Below, piece by piece: positions 1 through 6,372 of a DNA stretch of 7,582 bases (its first letter is position 1; each line of letters opens with the position of its first letter). The notes beneath the pieces are model-generated. The model ran no database searches and was not told the DNA's origin. It saw nothing but the letters and a program-made list of their open reading frames with translations. The DNA is from Rhodospirillales bacterium (GTDB taxonomy: Bacteria; Pseudomonadota; Alphaproteobacteria; Geminicoccales; Geminicoccaceae): assembly GCA_007131045.1 (NCBI GenBank), contig SLRI01000321.1, positions 1 through 7,582 on the forward strand, read 5' to 3'. Made by a program: the position numbers and the translations under genes.

Positions 1-126
1 CGGACAGGAAGCGGCCAGATCACGCTCGCCGACCTCACCGGCACCGGCGTGCAGGACACCGCGATCGCCACCCTTGCCGGCGAACGGCTGCGCGCCGAAG
101 GTGCGGGCCATGTCCTGCCGCTTTGA
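1..126 (+). CDS. eutC: EutC-like ornithine cyclodeaminase family protein, C-terminal end only
   Basis: Only the last 41 codons are present, entering from the left edge and ending at TGA 124-126. The fragment contains ITLADLTGTGVQDTAIA (fragment residues 7-23), which matches the conserved C-terminal segment of the ornithine cyclodeaminase/mu-crystallin family, where the D-x-TG-x-xxQD pattern lies near the NAD(P)-binding domain. Within that family, ectoine-utilisation EutC proteins are the best fit because the next two genes are doeA and doeB, in the eutC-eutD-eutE order known from marine Alphaproteobacteria. In that system EutC is thought to act with EutA and EutB in converting hydroxyectoine to ectoine. 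The stop lies 27 nt before doeA, so co-transcription is likely. The family call is firm. The EutC assignment depends on context, and an ordinary ornithine cyclodeaminase or related dehydrogenase cannot be excluded from 41 residues. Confidence 0.78.
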   Translation, partial: RTGSGQITLADLTGTGVQDTAIATLAGERLRAEGAGHVLPL

Positions 127-153
127 CCGCCAGCCTTCCGGAGCCCTTGCACG

Positions 154-1335
154 ATGATCGAAGCCTTGCTGCGCTTCAGCCGAGACGAGTTCGATGCCCG
201 TCTGAAAAAAACCCGCCACGCCATGGAAAAGAAAGGGATCGACCTGCTCCTGGTCACCGATCCCTCGAACATGAACTGGCTCACCGGCTATGACGGCTGG
301 TCGTTCTACGTCCACCAGATGGTGGTCCTGCCGCTCGACGAGGAGCCGCTCTGGTACGGCCGCGGCCAGGACGCCAACGGGGCGCGGCGGACCGCCTGGC
401 TGCCGGACGACCGGTTGATCGGCTACCCGGACCACTACGTCCAATCCGAGGTCCGCCACCCGATGCAGCTCCTGGCCCAGATCATCCAGGACAAGGGCTG
501 GGGCAGCCGACGGATCGGGGTCGAGATGGACAACTACTATTTCTCGGCGGCGGCCCATCATCACCTGGTCCAAGGCCTGCCCGACGCGCGGTTTTCGGAC
601 GCCACGGCCCTGGTCAACTGGCAGCGCGCGGTCAAGAGCGCGCAGGAGCTGGCCTACATGCGCAAGGCGGCGCGGCTGGTCGAGCGGATGCACCAGCGGA
701 TCGTCGAGGTGGTCGAGCCCGGGCTCAGAAAGTGCGATCTGGTGGCCGAGATCTACGATGCGGGGCTGCGCCACCAGGACGGGATCGGTGGCGACTATCC
801 AGCGATCGTGCCGTTGCTGCCGTCCGGGCCCGCGGCCGGGGCACCGCACCTGACCTGGGACGACCAGCCGATGCAGAAGGGCGAGGGGACCTTCTTCGAG
901 ATCGCCGGCTGCTATCACCGCTACCACTGCCCGTTGTCGCGCACTGTCTTTCTGGGTGACCCGCCGGCGCACATCGTCGAGGCCGAGAAGGCGGTGCTCG
1001 AGGCCATGGCGGCGGGGCTCGAGCAGGCCCGGGCCGGCAAGCTCACCCAGGATATTGCCAACGCCTTCTTTCGGGTGCTGGCGGCGCATGGCATCGAGAA
1101 GGACAACCGCACCGGCTATCCGATCGGAGTCAGCTACCCGCCGGACTGGGGCGAGCGGACCATGAGCCTCCGGCCCGGCGATATGACGCCGCTGGAGACC
1201 GGCATGACCTTTCATTTCATGTCCGGACTCTGGATGGAGGATTGGGGCCTCGAGATCACCGAGAGCATCGTCATCGGCGAGACCGGCCCCGAGATCCTGG
1301 CCGACGTCCCCCGCCAGCTCTTCGTCAAGCCCTGA
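154..1335 (+). CDS. doeA: Ectoine hydrolase DoeA/EutD (M24 peptidase fold)
   Basis: This 393-residue protein should hydrolyse the ectoine ring to N-acetyl-L-2,4-diaminobutyrate in the cytoplasm, the first step of ectoine catabolism. Known DoeA/EutD proteins are about 400 residues, so it looks full length. It has the two-domain creatinase/prolidase layout: an N-terminal domain at roughly residues 10-150 (TDPSNMNWLTGYDGWSFY at 35-52) and an M24 'pita-bread' domain at about 165-385. The usual M24 metal-ligand motifs are altered. The segment FFEIAGCYHRYHCPLSRT (247-264) stands where prolidases carry metal-binding Asp residues, and GYPIGVSYPPDWGE (321-334) replaces the usual GHGIG histidine. This fits the reported metal-independent EutD chemistry, and E249 is my candidate for the nucleophilic glutamate. 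GLEITESIV (365-373) is the C-terminal family motif. Start ATG 154 follows a weak CGGAG about 10 nt upstream. doeB begins 14 nt after the stop, and EutD and EutE are known to form a complex. Confidence 0.93.
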   Translation: MIEALLRFSRDEFDARLKKTRHAMEKKGIDLLLVTDPSNMNWLTGYDGWSFYVHQMVVLPLDEEPLWYGRGQDANGARRTAWLPDDRLIGYPDHYVQSEVRHPMQLLAQIIQDKGWGSRRIGVEMDNYYFSAAAHHHLVQGLPDARFSDATALVNWQRAVKSAQELAYMRKAARLVERMHQRIVEVVEPGLRKCDLVAEIYDAGLRHQDGIGGDYPAIVPLLPSGPAAGAPHLTWDDQPMQKGEGTFFEIAGCYHRYHCPLSRTVFLGDPPAHIVEAEKAVLEAMAAGLEQARAGKLTQDIANAFFRVLAAHGIEKDNRTGYPIGVSYPPDWGERTMSLRPGDMTPLETGMTFHFMSGLWMEDWGLEITESIVIGETGPEILADVPRQLFVKP

Positions 1336-1340
1336 AGGGG
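1335..1340 (+). promoter_or_regulatory. Ribosome binding site deciding the doeB start
   Basis: AAGGGG begins on the last base of the doeA stop codon and lies 9 nt before ATG 1350. It supports translation starting at 1350 (or 1353) and not at the in-frame ATG 1242 inside doeA. Confidence 0.6.
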
Positions 1341-1349
1341 ACCCGAGCG

Positions 1350-2363
1350 ATGATGTCCGGCCCGCCGTCGCCCGTCGAGCCCACCGTCGATTTCGCCGCA
1401 GAGGGGGTTCAGCACGGCTTTCTGCGGCTGCCCTGGAGCCGCGACGACAGTGCCTGGGGCAACCTGATGATCCCGATCAGCGTCGCCCGGCAGGGGCTCG
1501 GCCCGACGCTGCTGATCACCGGCGGCAATCACGGCGACGAGTACGAAGGGCCGCTCGCGATCCTCGATCTGGCCCGCAGGCTCGAGGGCATGACGCTCGA
1601 TGGCCGGGTGATCCTCTTGCCGTTCATGAACTATCCTGCGGTCAAGGCGGCCAGGCGCACCTCGCCGATCGACGGCCGCAACATGAACCGGATCTTCCCG
1701 GGCTCGGCCACCGGCTCGCTGAGCGAGAAGGTCGCCGATTTCATCCTGCGCGGCCTGTTGCCGATGGCCGATGTCGTCCTCGATTTCCACTCGGGCGGCC
1801 GCACCCTGGACTTCCTGCCGTTCGCCGCCTCGCACATCCTGCCCGACAAGACCCAGGAGGCGCGCTGCGACGCGGCCGTCGCCGCCTTCAACGCGCCCTA
1901 CTGCGTGAAGATGCTGGAGATCGACGCGGTCGGGATGTTCGACACCGCGGTCGAGGAGGCCGGCAAGACGTTCGTCACCACCGAACTCCGTGGCGGCGGC
2001 ACCGCGACGGCAAGGAGCGTGCAGGTCGCCCGGCGCGGCATCGTCAACCTGATGCGCCACGTCGGCATCCTCGACGGCGAGCCAGAGCTGGCACCCAGCC
2101 GGTTTCTCGACATGCCGTCCGCCGACTGCTTTACCTTCGCCGATGCCGACGGGATGCTCGAGCTCACCGCCGATCTCGGCGATCCGGTGCAGGCCGGCGA
2201 GGTGCTGGCCCGGATCTGGCCCTTGGGTCGCACCGGTGCCGCCCCCGCCGAGTACCGGGCCGCCATGGACGGCCTCTTGATAGCCCGGCATTTCCCCGGC
2301 CTCACCCAGAGCGGCGATTGCCTGGCCGTGGTCGGGGTCGAAGTCGAAGTCGCGGGCAGCTAG
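1350..2363 (+). CDS. doeB: N-acetyl-L-2,4-diaminobutyrate deacetylase DoeB/EutE
   Basis: This 337-residue zinc hydrolase of the succinylglutamate desuccinylase/aspartoacylase (M14-like) family should remove the acetyl group from the DoeA product, giving L-2,4-diaminobutyrate and acetate. The family signatures are complete. GGNHGDEYEG (58-67) supplies zinc ligands H61 and E64. The substrate-binding segment RTSPIDGRNMNRIFPG is at 103-118. LDFHSGG (144-150) gives the third zinc ligand, H147, and TELRGGG (211-217) gives the probable catalytic E212. A C-terminal beta domain follows at about 255-335. The frame stays open upstream to an ATG at 1242, but that start would overlap doeA by 94 nt and add arginine-rich residues unlike the family. 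ATG 1350 is preferred because AAGGGG (1335-1340) lies 9 nt upstream. ATG 1353 is an equivalent alternative. The length matches known DoeB proteins of about 340 residues. It is probably translated from the same mRNA as doeA. Confidence 0.93.
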   Translation: MMSGPPSPVEPTVDFAAEGVQHGFLRLPWSRDDSAWGNLMIPISVARQGLGPTLLITGGNHGDEYEGPLAILDLARRLEGMTLDGRVILLPFMNYPAVKAARRTSPIDGRNMNRIFPGSATGSLSEKVADFILRGLLPMADVVLDFHSGGRTLDFLPFAASHILPDKTQEARCDAAVAAFNAPYCVKMLEIDAVGMFDTAVEEAGKTFVTTELRGGGTATARSVQVARRGIVNLMRHVGILDGEPELAPSRFLDMPSADCFTFADADGMLELTADLGDPVQAGEVLARIWPLGRTGAAPAEYRAAMDGLLIARHFPGLTQSGDCLAVVGVEVEVAGS

Positions 2364-2509
2364 CCGGCGCGATCAGGGCCGCCCATGGACGCCACTCCAG
2401 GGCTCGTTTTCATCAAATTGGTCATCTAGCCCCGTAGTATGAGCGCTATCGCCATGCATCAACCCGCGAGGTAGGAGCCGGCTGGATGGAATTTTTGGGC
2501 ACTGCCGCC
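2364..2509. other. Intergenic spacer between convergent doeB and the secreted-protein gene
   Basis: The 146-bp spacer becomes less GC-rich after about 2400. I see no convincing rho-independent terminator. GGGC-N6-GCCC (2497-2510) is a short stem, but its T run (2492-2496) precedes it on the + strand, so it is wrongly placed for termination in either direction. A weak GGGCT (2400-2404) / AGCCC (2428-2432) pairing has a 23-nt loop and no T tract. No tRNA or small gene was recognised. Confidence 0.4.
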
Positions 2510-3013
2510 CTATTCGATCGAGTAGGTCCCGACGACATCCAAGTAGATATCCCCATGAGGCGGGAAACCATGGCCAAAAAAACGGCCTTGACCGCTGATG
2601 CCGCCATAACGTCCAGTTCCACTGTCAAGAGTGAATTGGCCGGATTGTTCACCTCTGGGATCCCCAGTTCCGGTGAAGCGGCCAACCTTGCTAGCGCCAT
2701 CTGGGAATGCGTAGACTGCATACCCACGGTAACTCGTTTCTGCGCCAGATCGCTCGAACGTAATCCAGGCTTTCACTGTTGCCACTTGGCCATCCTCGTA
2801 AAATGCGAAGCCCCGTTGATGCATGAGTCCCACTGTATGGCCCGTGTAACCTTTAATTTCCCGAAGTTCGACATCAATTGTGACAAAGGCTTCGCGCCAA
2901 GCGATCGACTGCGGATCATCGGCATTTACCATCGACGTTTGCGAGAAAAGCAATGCTACCATCACGATCCAAATGAAATTACCACAAAATACACTCGTTC
3001 TTGCGATGGCCAT
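2510..3013 (-). CDS. Predicted secreted glycine-rich beta protein of unknown function
   Basis: This encodes 167 residues, and I do not recognise the gene. Residues 1-31 form a classical Sec signal peptide: a short N-terminus with R5, a hydrophobic core (FIWIVMVALLF, 13-23) and a probable cleavage site after VNA (29-31). There is no lipobox cysteine, so the mature protein of about 136 residues is probably periplasmic or released. The mature part is rich in aromatic residues and glycine with alternating polar/apolar stretches. Its C-terminal half carries SGQFTLDSGTGRYGGISGQG (124-143), reminiscent of the 'GGTGRFAGATG' repeats of small beta-barrels of the allene-oxide-cyclase/dirigent type. That resemblance is by eye only. 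The frame stays open upstream to 3256, but the start at 3013 is fixed by a strong AAGGAG 7 nt before it and by the signal peptide. G+C is about 52% over 2521-3000 against about 70% next door, which points to horizontal transfer. It converges with doeB and diverges from the transposase relic. A + strand frame over the same DNA lacks comparable features. Confidence 0.72.
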   Translation of the reverse strand: MAIARTSVFCGNFIWIVMVALLFSQTSMVNADDPQSIAWREAFVTIDVELREIKGYTGHTVGLMHQRGFAFYEDGQVATVKAWITFERSGAETSYRGYAVYAFPDGASKVGRFTGTGDPRGEQSGQFTLDSGTGRYGGISGQGRFFGHGFPPHGDIYLDVVGTYSIE

Positions 3014-3019
3014 AATCAG

Positions 3020-3025
3020 CTCCTT
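3020..3025 (-). promoter_or_regulatory. Strong Shine-Dalgarno deciding the start of the secreted-protein gene
   Basis: On the minus strand AAGGAG stands 7 nt before the ATG at 3013-3011, immediately ahead of the signal peptide. It is the best-matching ribosome binding site in the window and argues against the longer frame beginning at 3256. Confidence 0.75.
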
Positions 3026-3077
3026 GCCTGTCCGGTCGACGCAGATGTCCACAAGATATAGCGTCTTGCCATGTGGG

Positions 3078-3282
3078 ATGGATATCAACCAGCGTGACGA
3101 CTGGCTTCCCCCAGTCGCTCCCCGACCTTCGGCGGTTGTCTGCCGACGCGGCGACGTGCTCCGCCTATCTCTAGCGCGCCCGCTGGCCCGGTGGTTCGCT
3201 TGCCCGCATCGCGGCGCCGTCGCCGAACCCTTCCGTATCGCCACCCGCCCGGGCATTCTCGAGTGCCGCTCGTGTCGAAACG
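3078..3282 (+). pseudogene. Decayed 5' fragment of an IS1595/ISXO2-type transposase
   Basis: Pieces in two frames together read like the start of an IS1595-family transposase. A possible start is ATG 3078 (MDINQRDDWLP). After a one-base slip at the C5 run 3108-3112, the next frame reads SLPDLRRLSADAATCSAYL, a TAG stop at 3172-3174, then RARWPGG. This matches the family pattern 'F.....C..YL...RWP.GF'. After a second slip near 3193-3197 the reading resumes as FACPHRGAVAEPFRIATRPG followed by ILECRSCR. In intact members this is a zinc ribbon, CPxCG...CxxC. Here the second cysteine has become arginine (CPHR) while CRSC is kept. Homology then stops, and I see no catalytic DDE domain. One stop, two frameshifts, a lost metal ligand and a missing C-terminus mean it is non-functional. 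It may be the remnant of the element that brought in the adjacent low-GC gene. The family call is from motif memory, without a database search. Confidence 0.68.
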
Positions 3283-3305
3283 GTTCCAGGAGTCGTTTCG
3301 ACGAG
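3269..3305. repeat. Inverted repeat at the edge of the transposase relic
   Basis: GTCGAAACG (3274-3282) and CGTTTCGAC (3294-3302) are perfect 9-bp inverted copies around an 11-nt loop. CTC 3269-3271 can also pair with GAG 3303-3305 across a 2-nt bulge. It begins directly over the CRSCR codons where the transposase similarity ends. There is no T tract, so it is not an obvious terminator. It could be a rearrangement scar, a protein-binding dyad or chance. Confidence 0.6.
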
Positions 3306-3528
3306 CCGGCCGACCCTCCGGATTTCCTGCCGCCGTCGGTGCCGCGGTCGTCCGACGCGCCACGCTTTCGAAAACCGACAGGTTTCGGTCAGCAATGCCG
3401 CGATCACAACCGCTCATGAACCGCCGAGTCGACGGCCGATTCGCACGGGCGGGGGTTGGCCGGGCGGAGAGGGCACCGATCTCTCGGCCATTCGCCACCG
3501 GGCGGAGGCCGCCCCGAGGAGTGTCGCC
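3306..3528. other. Spacer upstream of the cupin gene, no gene recognised
   Basis: This GC-rich stretch holds no convincing coding signal. The cupin reading frame stays open back to the TAG at 3172, but it has no ATG before 3529 and the translated residues are arginine/proline-rich. The missing C-terminal part of the transposase was looked for here and not recognised. A promoter for the cupin gene may lie here, but I could not define -35/-10 boxes. Confidence 0.4.
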
Positions 3529-4212
3529 ATGCAGGTCAATGCCGATTTTTCGCGCCGTGCTGCGGTCCACGCGGCCGACATCGACTGGGTCGCCTCGCCG
3601 ATCGCCGGGGTCGAGCGCAAGATGCTGGACCGGATCGGCGAGGAGGTGGCACGGGCCACGTCGATCGTCCGCTACGCGCCGGCGAGCCGGTTCGCGCCGC
3701 ACGTCCACGGTGGCGGCGAGGAGTTCCTGGTGCTCGACGGGGTCTTTCAGGACGAGCACGGCGACTTCCCGGCCGGCGCCTACGTCCGCAACCCGCCGCA
3801 CTCGCGGCACACGCCGGGCTCGGCAGCGGGCTGCACGATCCTCGTCAAGCTCTGGCAGTTCGACCCGGCGGACCGCACCCCGGTCCACGTCGACAGCGAC
3901 GCCCTGCCGCTCGAGCCCGCAGCCGATCGGCCGGGCGTGACCGCGGCCACCCTCTTCGCGGATGCACGCGAGACGGTTCGGCTCGAGCAGTGGGCGCCGG
4001 GCGCCGCGATCGCCTCGACGCCGCAGGGCGGGATCGAGCTCTTCTGCCTCGAGGGCGGCTTCAGCGAGGGTGGCGAGAGCTTCGGCGGCTGGTCCTGGCT
4101 GCGCCTGCCCGATGGCGCGCCGCTCGCCGCCGTGGCCGGCCCCGAAGGCTGCCGGCTCTGGGTCAAGGAAGGCCACCTGGGCTTCGAGGGCGCGGCACCA
4201 CTCGCCGGCTGA
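3529..4212 (+). CDS. ChrR-like cupin domain protein without an anti-sigma domain
   Basis: This 227-residue cytoplasmic protein has an N-terminal cupin of the type found in ChrR anti-sigma factors and related anti-ECF proteins. The first cupin motif is FAPHVHGGGEEFLVLDG (55-71), with probable metal ligands H58, H60 and E64. The second is GAYVRNPPHSRHTPGS (83-98), with H94 as the likely fourth ligand, followed by GCTILVKLWQF (101-111). Residues about 138-223 form a second half with a GGIELFCLEGGF segment (167-178) but no metal-binding histidines, suggesting a degenerate second cupin. The N-terminal zinc-binding domain that grips the sigma factor in ChrR is absent, and no sigma factor gene is adjacent. 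A stand-alone cupin enzyme or metal-dependent sensor is therefore as likely as a regulator, and the substrate is unknown. Start ATG 3529 has GAGGAG (3516-3521) 7 nt upstream. Its base composition resembles the host genes, unlike the region just before it. It converges with slt, 21 nt apart. Confidence 0.85.
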   Translation: MQVNADFSRRAAVHAADIDWVASPIAGVERKMLDRIGEEVARATSIVRYAPASRFAPHVHGGGEEFLVLDGVFQDEHGDFPAGAYVRNPPHSRHTPGSAAGCTILVKLWQFDPADRTPVHVDSDALPLEPAADRPGVTAATLFADARETVRLEQWAPGAAIASTPQGGIELFCLEGGFSEGGESFGGWSWLRLPDGAPLAAVAGPEGCRLWVKEGHLGFEGAAPLAG

Positions 4213-4218
4213 CCGGCG
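4203..4218. terminator. Possible small stem between convergent cupin and slt genes
   Basis: CGCCGG (4203-4208) and CCGGCG (4213-4218) form a perfect 6-bp GC stem with a CTGA loop that contains the cupin stop codon. There is no T run on either side, so it is at best a weak bidirectional pause or termination element. It may simply be a product of high GC. Confidence 0.2.
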
Positions 4219-4233
4219 CGCTCGGCCGCACCT

Positions 4234-6348
4234 TCAATAGACCCTGGGCTTGGCCCGCGGTAAAGGCGGCGGGATCAGCGGGCCGCTGTCGAAGACGATG
4301 CTCACCGGCTGGACCGCGGCATCGGCCAGGAGCTCGCGATAGACGTTGCGGCCCTCGATCACCCGCTGCACGTAGTTGCGGGTCTCGCGGAACGGGATCA
4401 GCTCGATCCAGTCGACCAGCCCGTGGCGATCGAGCGTACGCGGATCGCCGTTCCGGGCGACCCAGGCCGACACCCGCGGCGGTCCCGCATTGTAGGCGGC
4501 GGCCATCATCTCCAGCTTGCCGTCGAATCGGTCGGCCAGCATGCCGAGATAGTGCACGCCGATCTGCGCATTGTAGTGCGAGTCGTTCTGCAGCGCGTTC
4601 TCCGACCAGCCGAGGCCGAAGCGCTCGGCCACGGCCCGTCCGGTCGCCGGCATCACCTGCATCAGCCCGAGGGCACCCGCGGGGCTCCGGGCGGTGTGGT
4701 CGAAATGGCTCTCCTGGCGGGCGATCGCCAGGCCGAGCGCCGGCTCGACGGTGTTGCCGATCGGGTAGAGCAGCCCGTGATGCGCCGGAATCGGGAAGGT
4801 GACCAGCGGGTCGACCACGCCGGCCGAGACCCCGTGCTTGCCGAGCTCGACCACGATGTCCGGCCGGCCGCACTCGCTGGCCAGCGCCATCACCCGGCTC
4901 TTGTCGGCGATGTCGAGCAGCAGGCGCTGCAGGAACGGCACCGCGTAGCCGGCCATCTCGAGGCCGCAGAACAGCCGCACCAGCCGCACCTGATCGCTGC
5001 CGTCGAACGCCGGATCCGGCAGCACCGCGCCGTTGAAGCGGGCGGCGATCTCGGTCAGCTGCAGCGGCAGGCCCAGCTCCTCGAGCGCCAGCTGGCCATA
5101 ATAGGTGGTCGGGTGCTCGGCGGCGAGGCGATACCAGCGATGGGTCGCCCGCTCGTCGCCCAGGACCTCTGCCGCCCGGGCGCTCCAATAGGCGGCGCGC
5201 GACCGGCTGATCGGCATCGCCACGGCATCGTACATCCGGGCGAAATGGCCGAGCGCGGTGCGCGGCTCCTCGGCGTGGCGCAGCGCCAGCCAGCCGACCA
5301 GCCAGGCGGCCTCGGCGAACGACGCCCCCTCGTTCTGGCCATGGTCCCGGGCGAGGGCATAGGCGGTGGCGAAATCGCCGTCGCTCAGCGCCATCCTGAT
5401 CTCGTAGGCGCGCTCGTTCCACCAGAGCGACGGCCGGCCGAGCTCGGCCGGCGGGTCGAGCAGGATCTCGCGCACCCCGTCGTCGCGGCCCTTCAGCCGC
5501 CGCCAGCGCAAGCGGTCGTAGGCGAGCCCCGGGTCGTCCATCAGGGCGGCCGGCACTCGGCGGATCAGGCCGTCGACCCCGGGCGCGAGCGCCTGAAGTC
5601 CCAGCCGCGCCTCGGCGAGCGCGGCCGAGCTCGGCGACACCCGGCGCAGCATCCGCCCGGCCTCGCCCTCGCGGCCGTCCCAGAGCAGGCGGTCGAGCCG
5701 GGCCTCGTGGTCCGTGGTCGTCAGGAGATGGCCGAAGACCTCGAGGAAGAACCGCTCCTCGCTCAGGCCGAAATTGTCCTGCACCCAACTCTGCCGGACC
5801 AGCGCGCGACCGCGTTCGGGATCGCCCATGGTGAGCTCGGCCTCGGCGAGGCGTATTCGACCCTGCCGCGTGCTCGGGCGGCGGTCGGCGAAAAAGCGCA
5901 GCCGGGTAGCGTGGTCGACCGTCTCGTCGATCCTGAGCTCGGCGTTGGCGCGCACCGAGCCCAGCCGCGGCCAGTCGGGATAGCGGCGGAGAAAAGCCTC
6001 GTAGCGGTCGAAAGCGACGGCCGGATTGCCGGCGACGAACTCGCGCCAGACGACATAGGTGCGCAGCAGCGGCGAGCCCAGGGCATCGATGTGCCGCCGG
6101 GCGATCGGCCACTGGCCGCTGTCCGCGGCATCGAGGGCGCGAACCAGGGTGTCACGTGCCCTGGCATCGAGCGGCTCGGCCGCAGAAACCGCGGGGCTCA
6201 GAGCGTAGAGCCCGCCCGCCACCGTCAAGAGGGCGACGAACCGGCGCACCGTCAGCCCGGGGCCGGCGCGCGTAGCGGCTTCGGCCCCAGCGGTGGGCGC
6301 CCTGTCGTCTTGTCGACCCGTTGCCGGATGGTTATGCTCTCGCGTCAT
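4234..6348 (-). CDS. slt: Soluble lytic murein transglycosylase (Slt family)
   Basis: This 704-residue periplasmic enzyme should cleave the MurNAc-GlcNAc bond of peptidoglycan with formation of 1,6-anhydroMurNAc. A signal peptide is present, with RRFVALLTVAGG at 35-46 and a likely cleavage near SAA (55-57). A long alpha-helical superhelical region follows (about 60-520), containing TPR-like pieces such as RAAYWSARAAEVLGD (384-398). The C-terminal SLT domain (about 525-680) has all core motifs: AIARQESHFD with catalytic E546, SPAGALGLMQVMPATG (555-570), AAAYNAGPPRV (616-626) and the end motif IPFRETRNYV (651-660). The length is typical for alphaproteobacterial Slt proteins. The ATG at 6348 puts 34 hydrophilic residues before the signal peptide and has only a weak ribosome site. 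A GTG at 6249 (codon 34) would give a more standard signal peptide (M-RRFVALL), so the true start is uncertain. It is transcribed divergently from dapA across 148 bp. Confidence 0.93.
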   Translation of the reverse strand: MTREHNHPATGRQDDRAPTAGAEAATRAGPGLTVRRFVALLTVAGGLYALSPAVSAAEPLDARARDTLVRALDAADSGQWPIARRHIDALGSPLLRTYVVWREFVAGNPAVAFDRYEAFLRRYPDWPRLGSVRANAELRIDETVDHATRLRFFADRRPSTRQGRIRLAEAELTMGDPERGRALVRQSWVQDNFGLSEERFFLEVFGHLLTTTDHEARLDRLLWDGREGEAGRMLRRVSPSSAALAEARLGLQALAPGVDGLIRRVPAALMDDPGLAYDRLRWRRLKGRDDGVREILLDPPAELGRPSLWWNERAYEIRMALSDGDFATAYALARDHGQNEGASFAEAAWLVGWLALRHAEEPRTALGHFARMYDAVAMPISRSRAAYWSARAAEVLGDERATHRWYRLAAEHPTTYYGQLALEELGLPLQLTEIAARFNGAVLPDPAFDGSDQVRLVRLFCGLEMAGYAVPFLQRLLLDIADKSRVMALASECGRPDIVVELGKHGVSAGVVDPLVTFPIPAHHGLLYPIGNTVEPALGLAIARQESHFDHTARSPAGALGLMQVMPATGRAVAERFGLGWSENALQNDSHYNAQIGVHYLGMLADRFDGKLEMMAAAYNAGPPRVSAWVARNGDPRTLDRHGLVDWIELIPFRETRNYVQRVIEGRNVYRELLADAAVQPVSIVFDSGPLIPPPLPRAKPRVY

Positions 6349-6372
6349 GCCGTTGCCTGTCGGGGTGAGTGT

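Noticed and set aside
1212..2291. Long minus-strand open frame opposite doeB
   Set aside because: The complementary strand encodes DoeB with intact zinc motifs. The reverse frame shows no domain and is explained by high GC.
2492..2510. Hairpin with a T run near the end of the secreted-protein gene
   Set aside because: The T run is on the wrong side of the GGGC/GCCC stem for termination on either strand.
2486..3061. 191-codon + strand frame over the low-GC region
   Set aside because: It lacks a credible fold or signal, while the minus strand has a strong Shine-Dalgarno, a signal peptide and regular beta-type sequence.
3030..3085. Possible promoter for the secreted-protein gene (TTGATA and TATATC on the minus strand)
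   Set aside because: The spacing is 22 nt, too long for a normal sigma-70-type promoter, and no better pairing was found.
3283..3320. Continuation of the transposase after the inverted repeat (frame reading TVPGVVSTSRPTLRIS)
   Set aside because: A faint likeness to the 'AGTVF..TRTPLR.W' block needs gaps and substitutions at most positions, so I did not extend the relic on this basis.
3085..4176. 363-codon minus-strand frame opposite the cupin gene
   Set aside because: It is Arg/Ala-rich with no domain, and the + strand cupin has clear metal-binding motifs and a good ribosome site.
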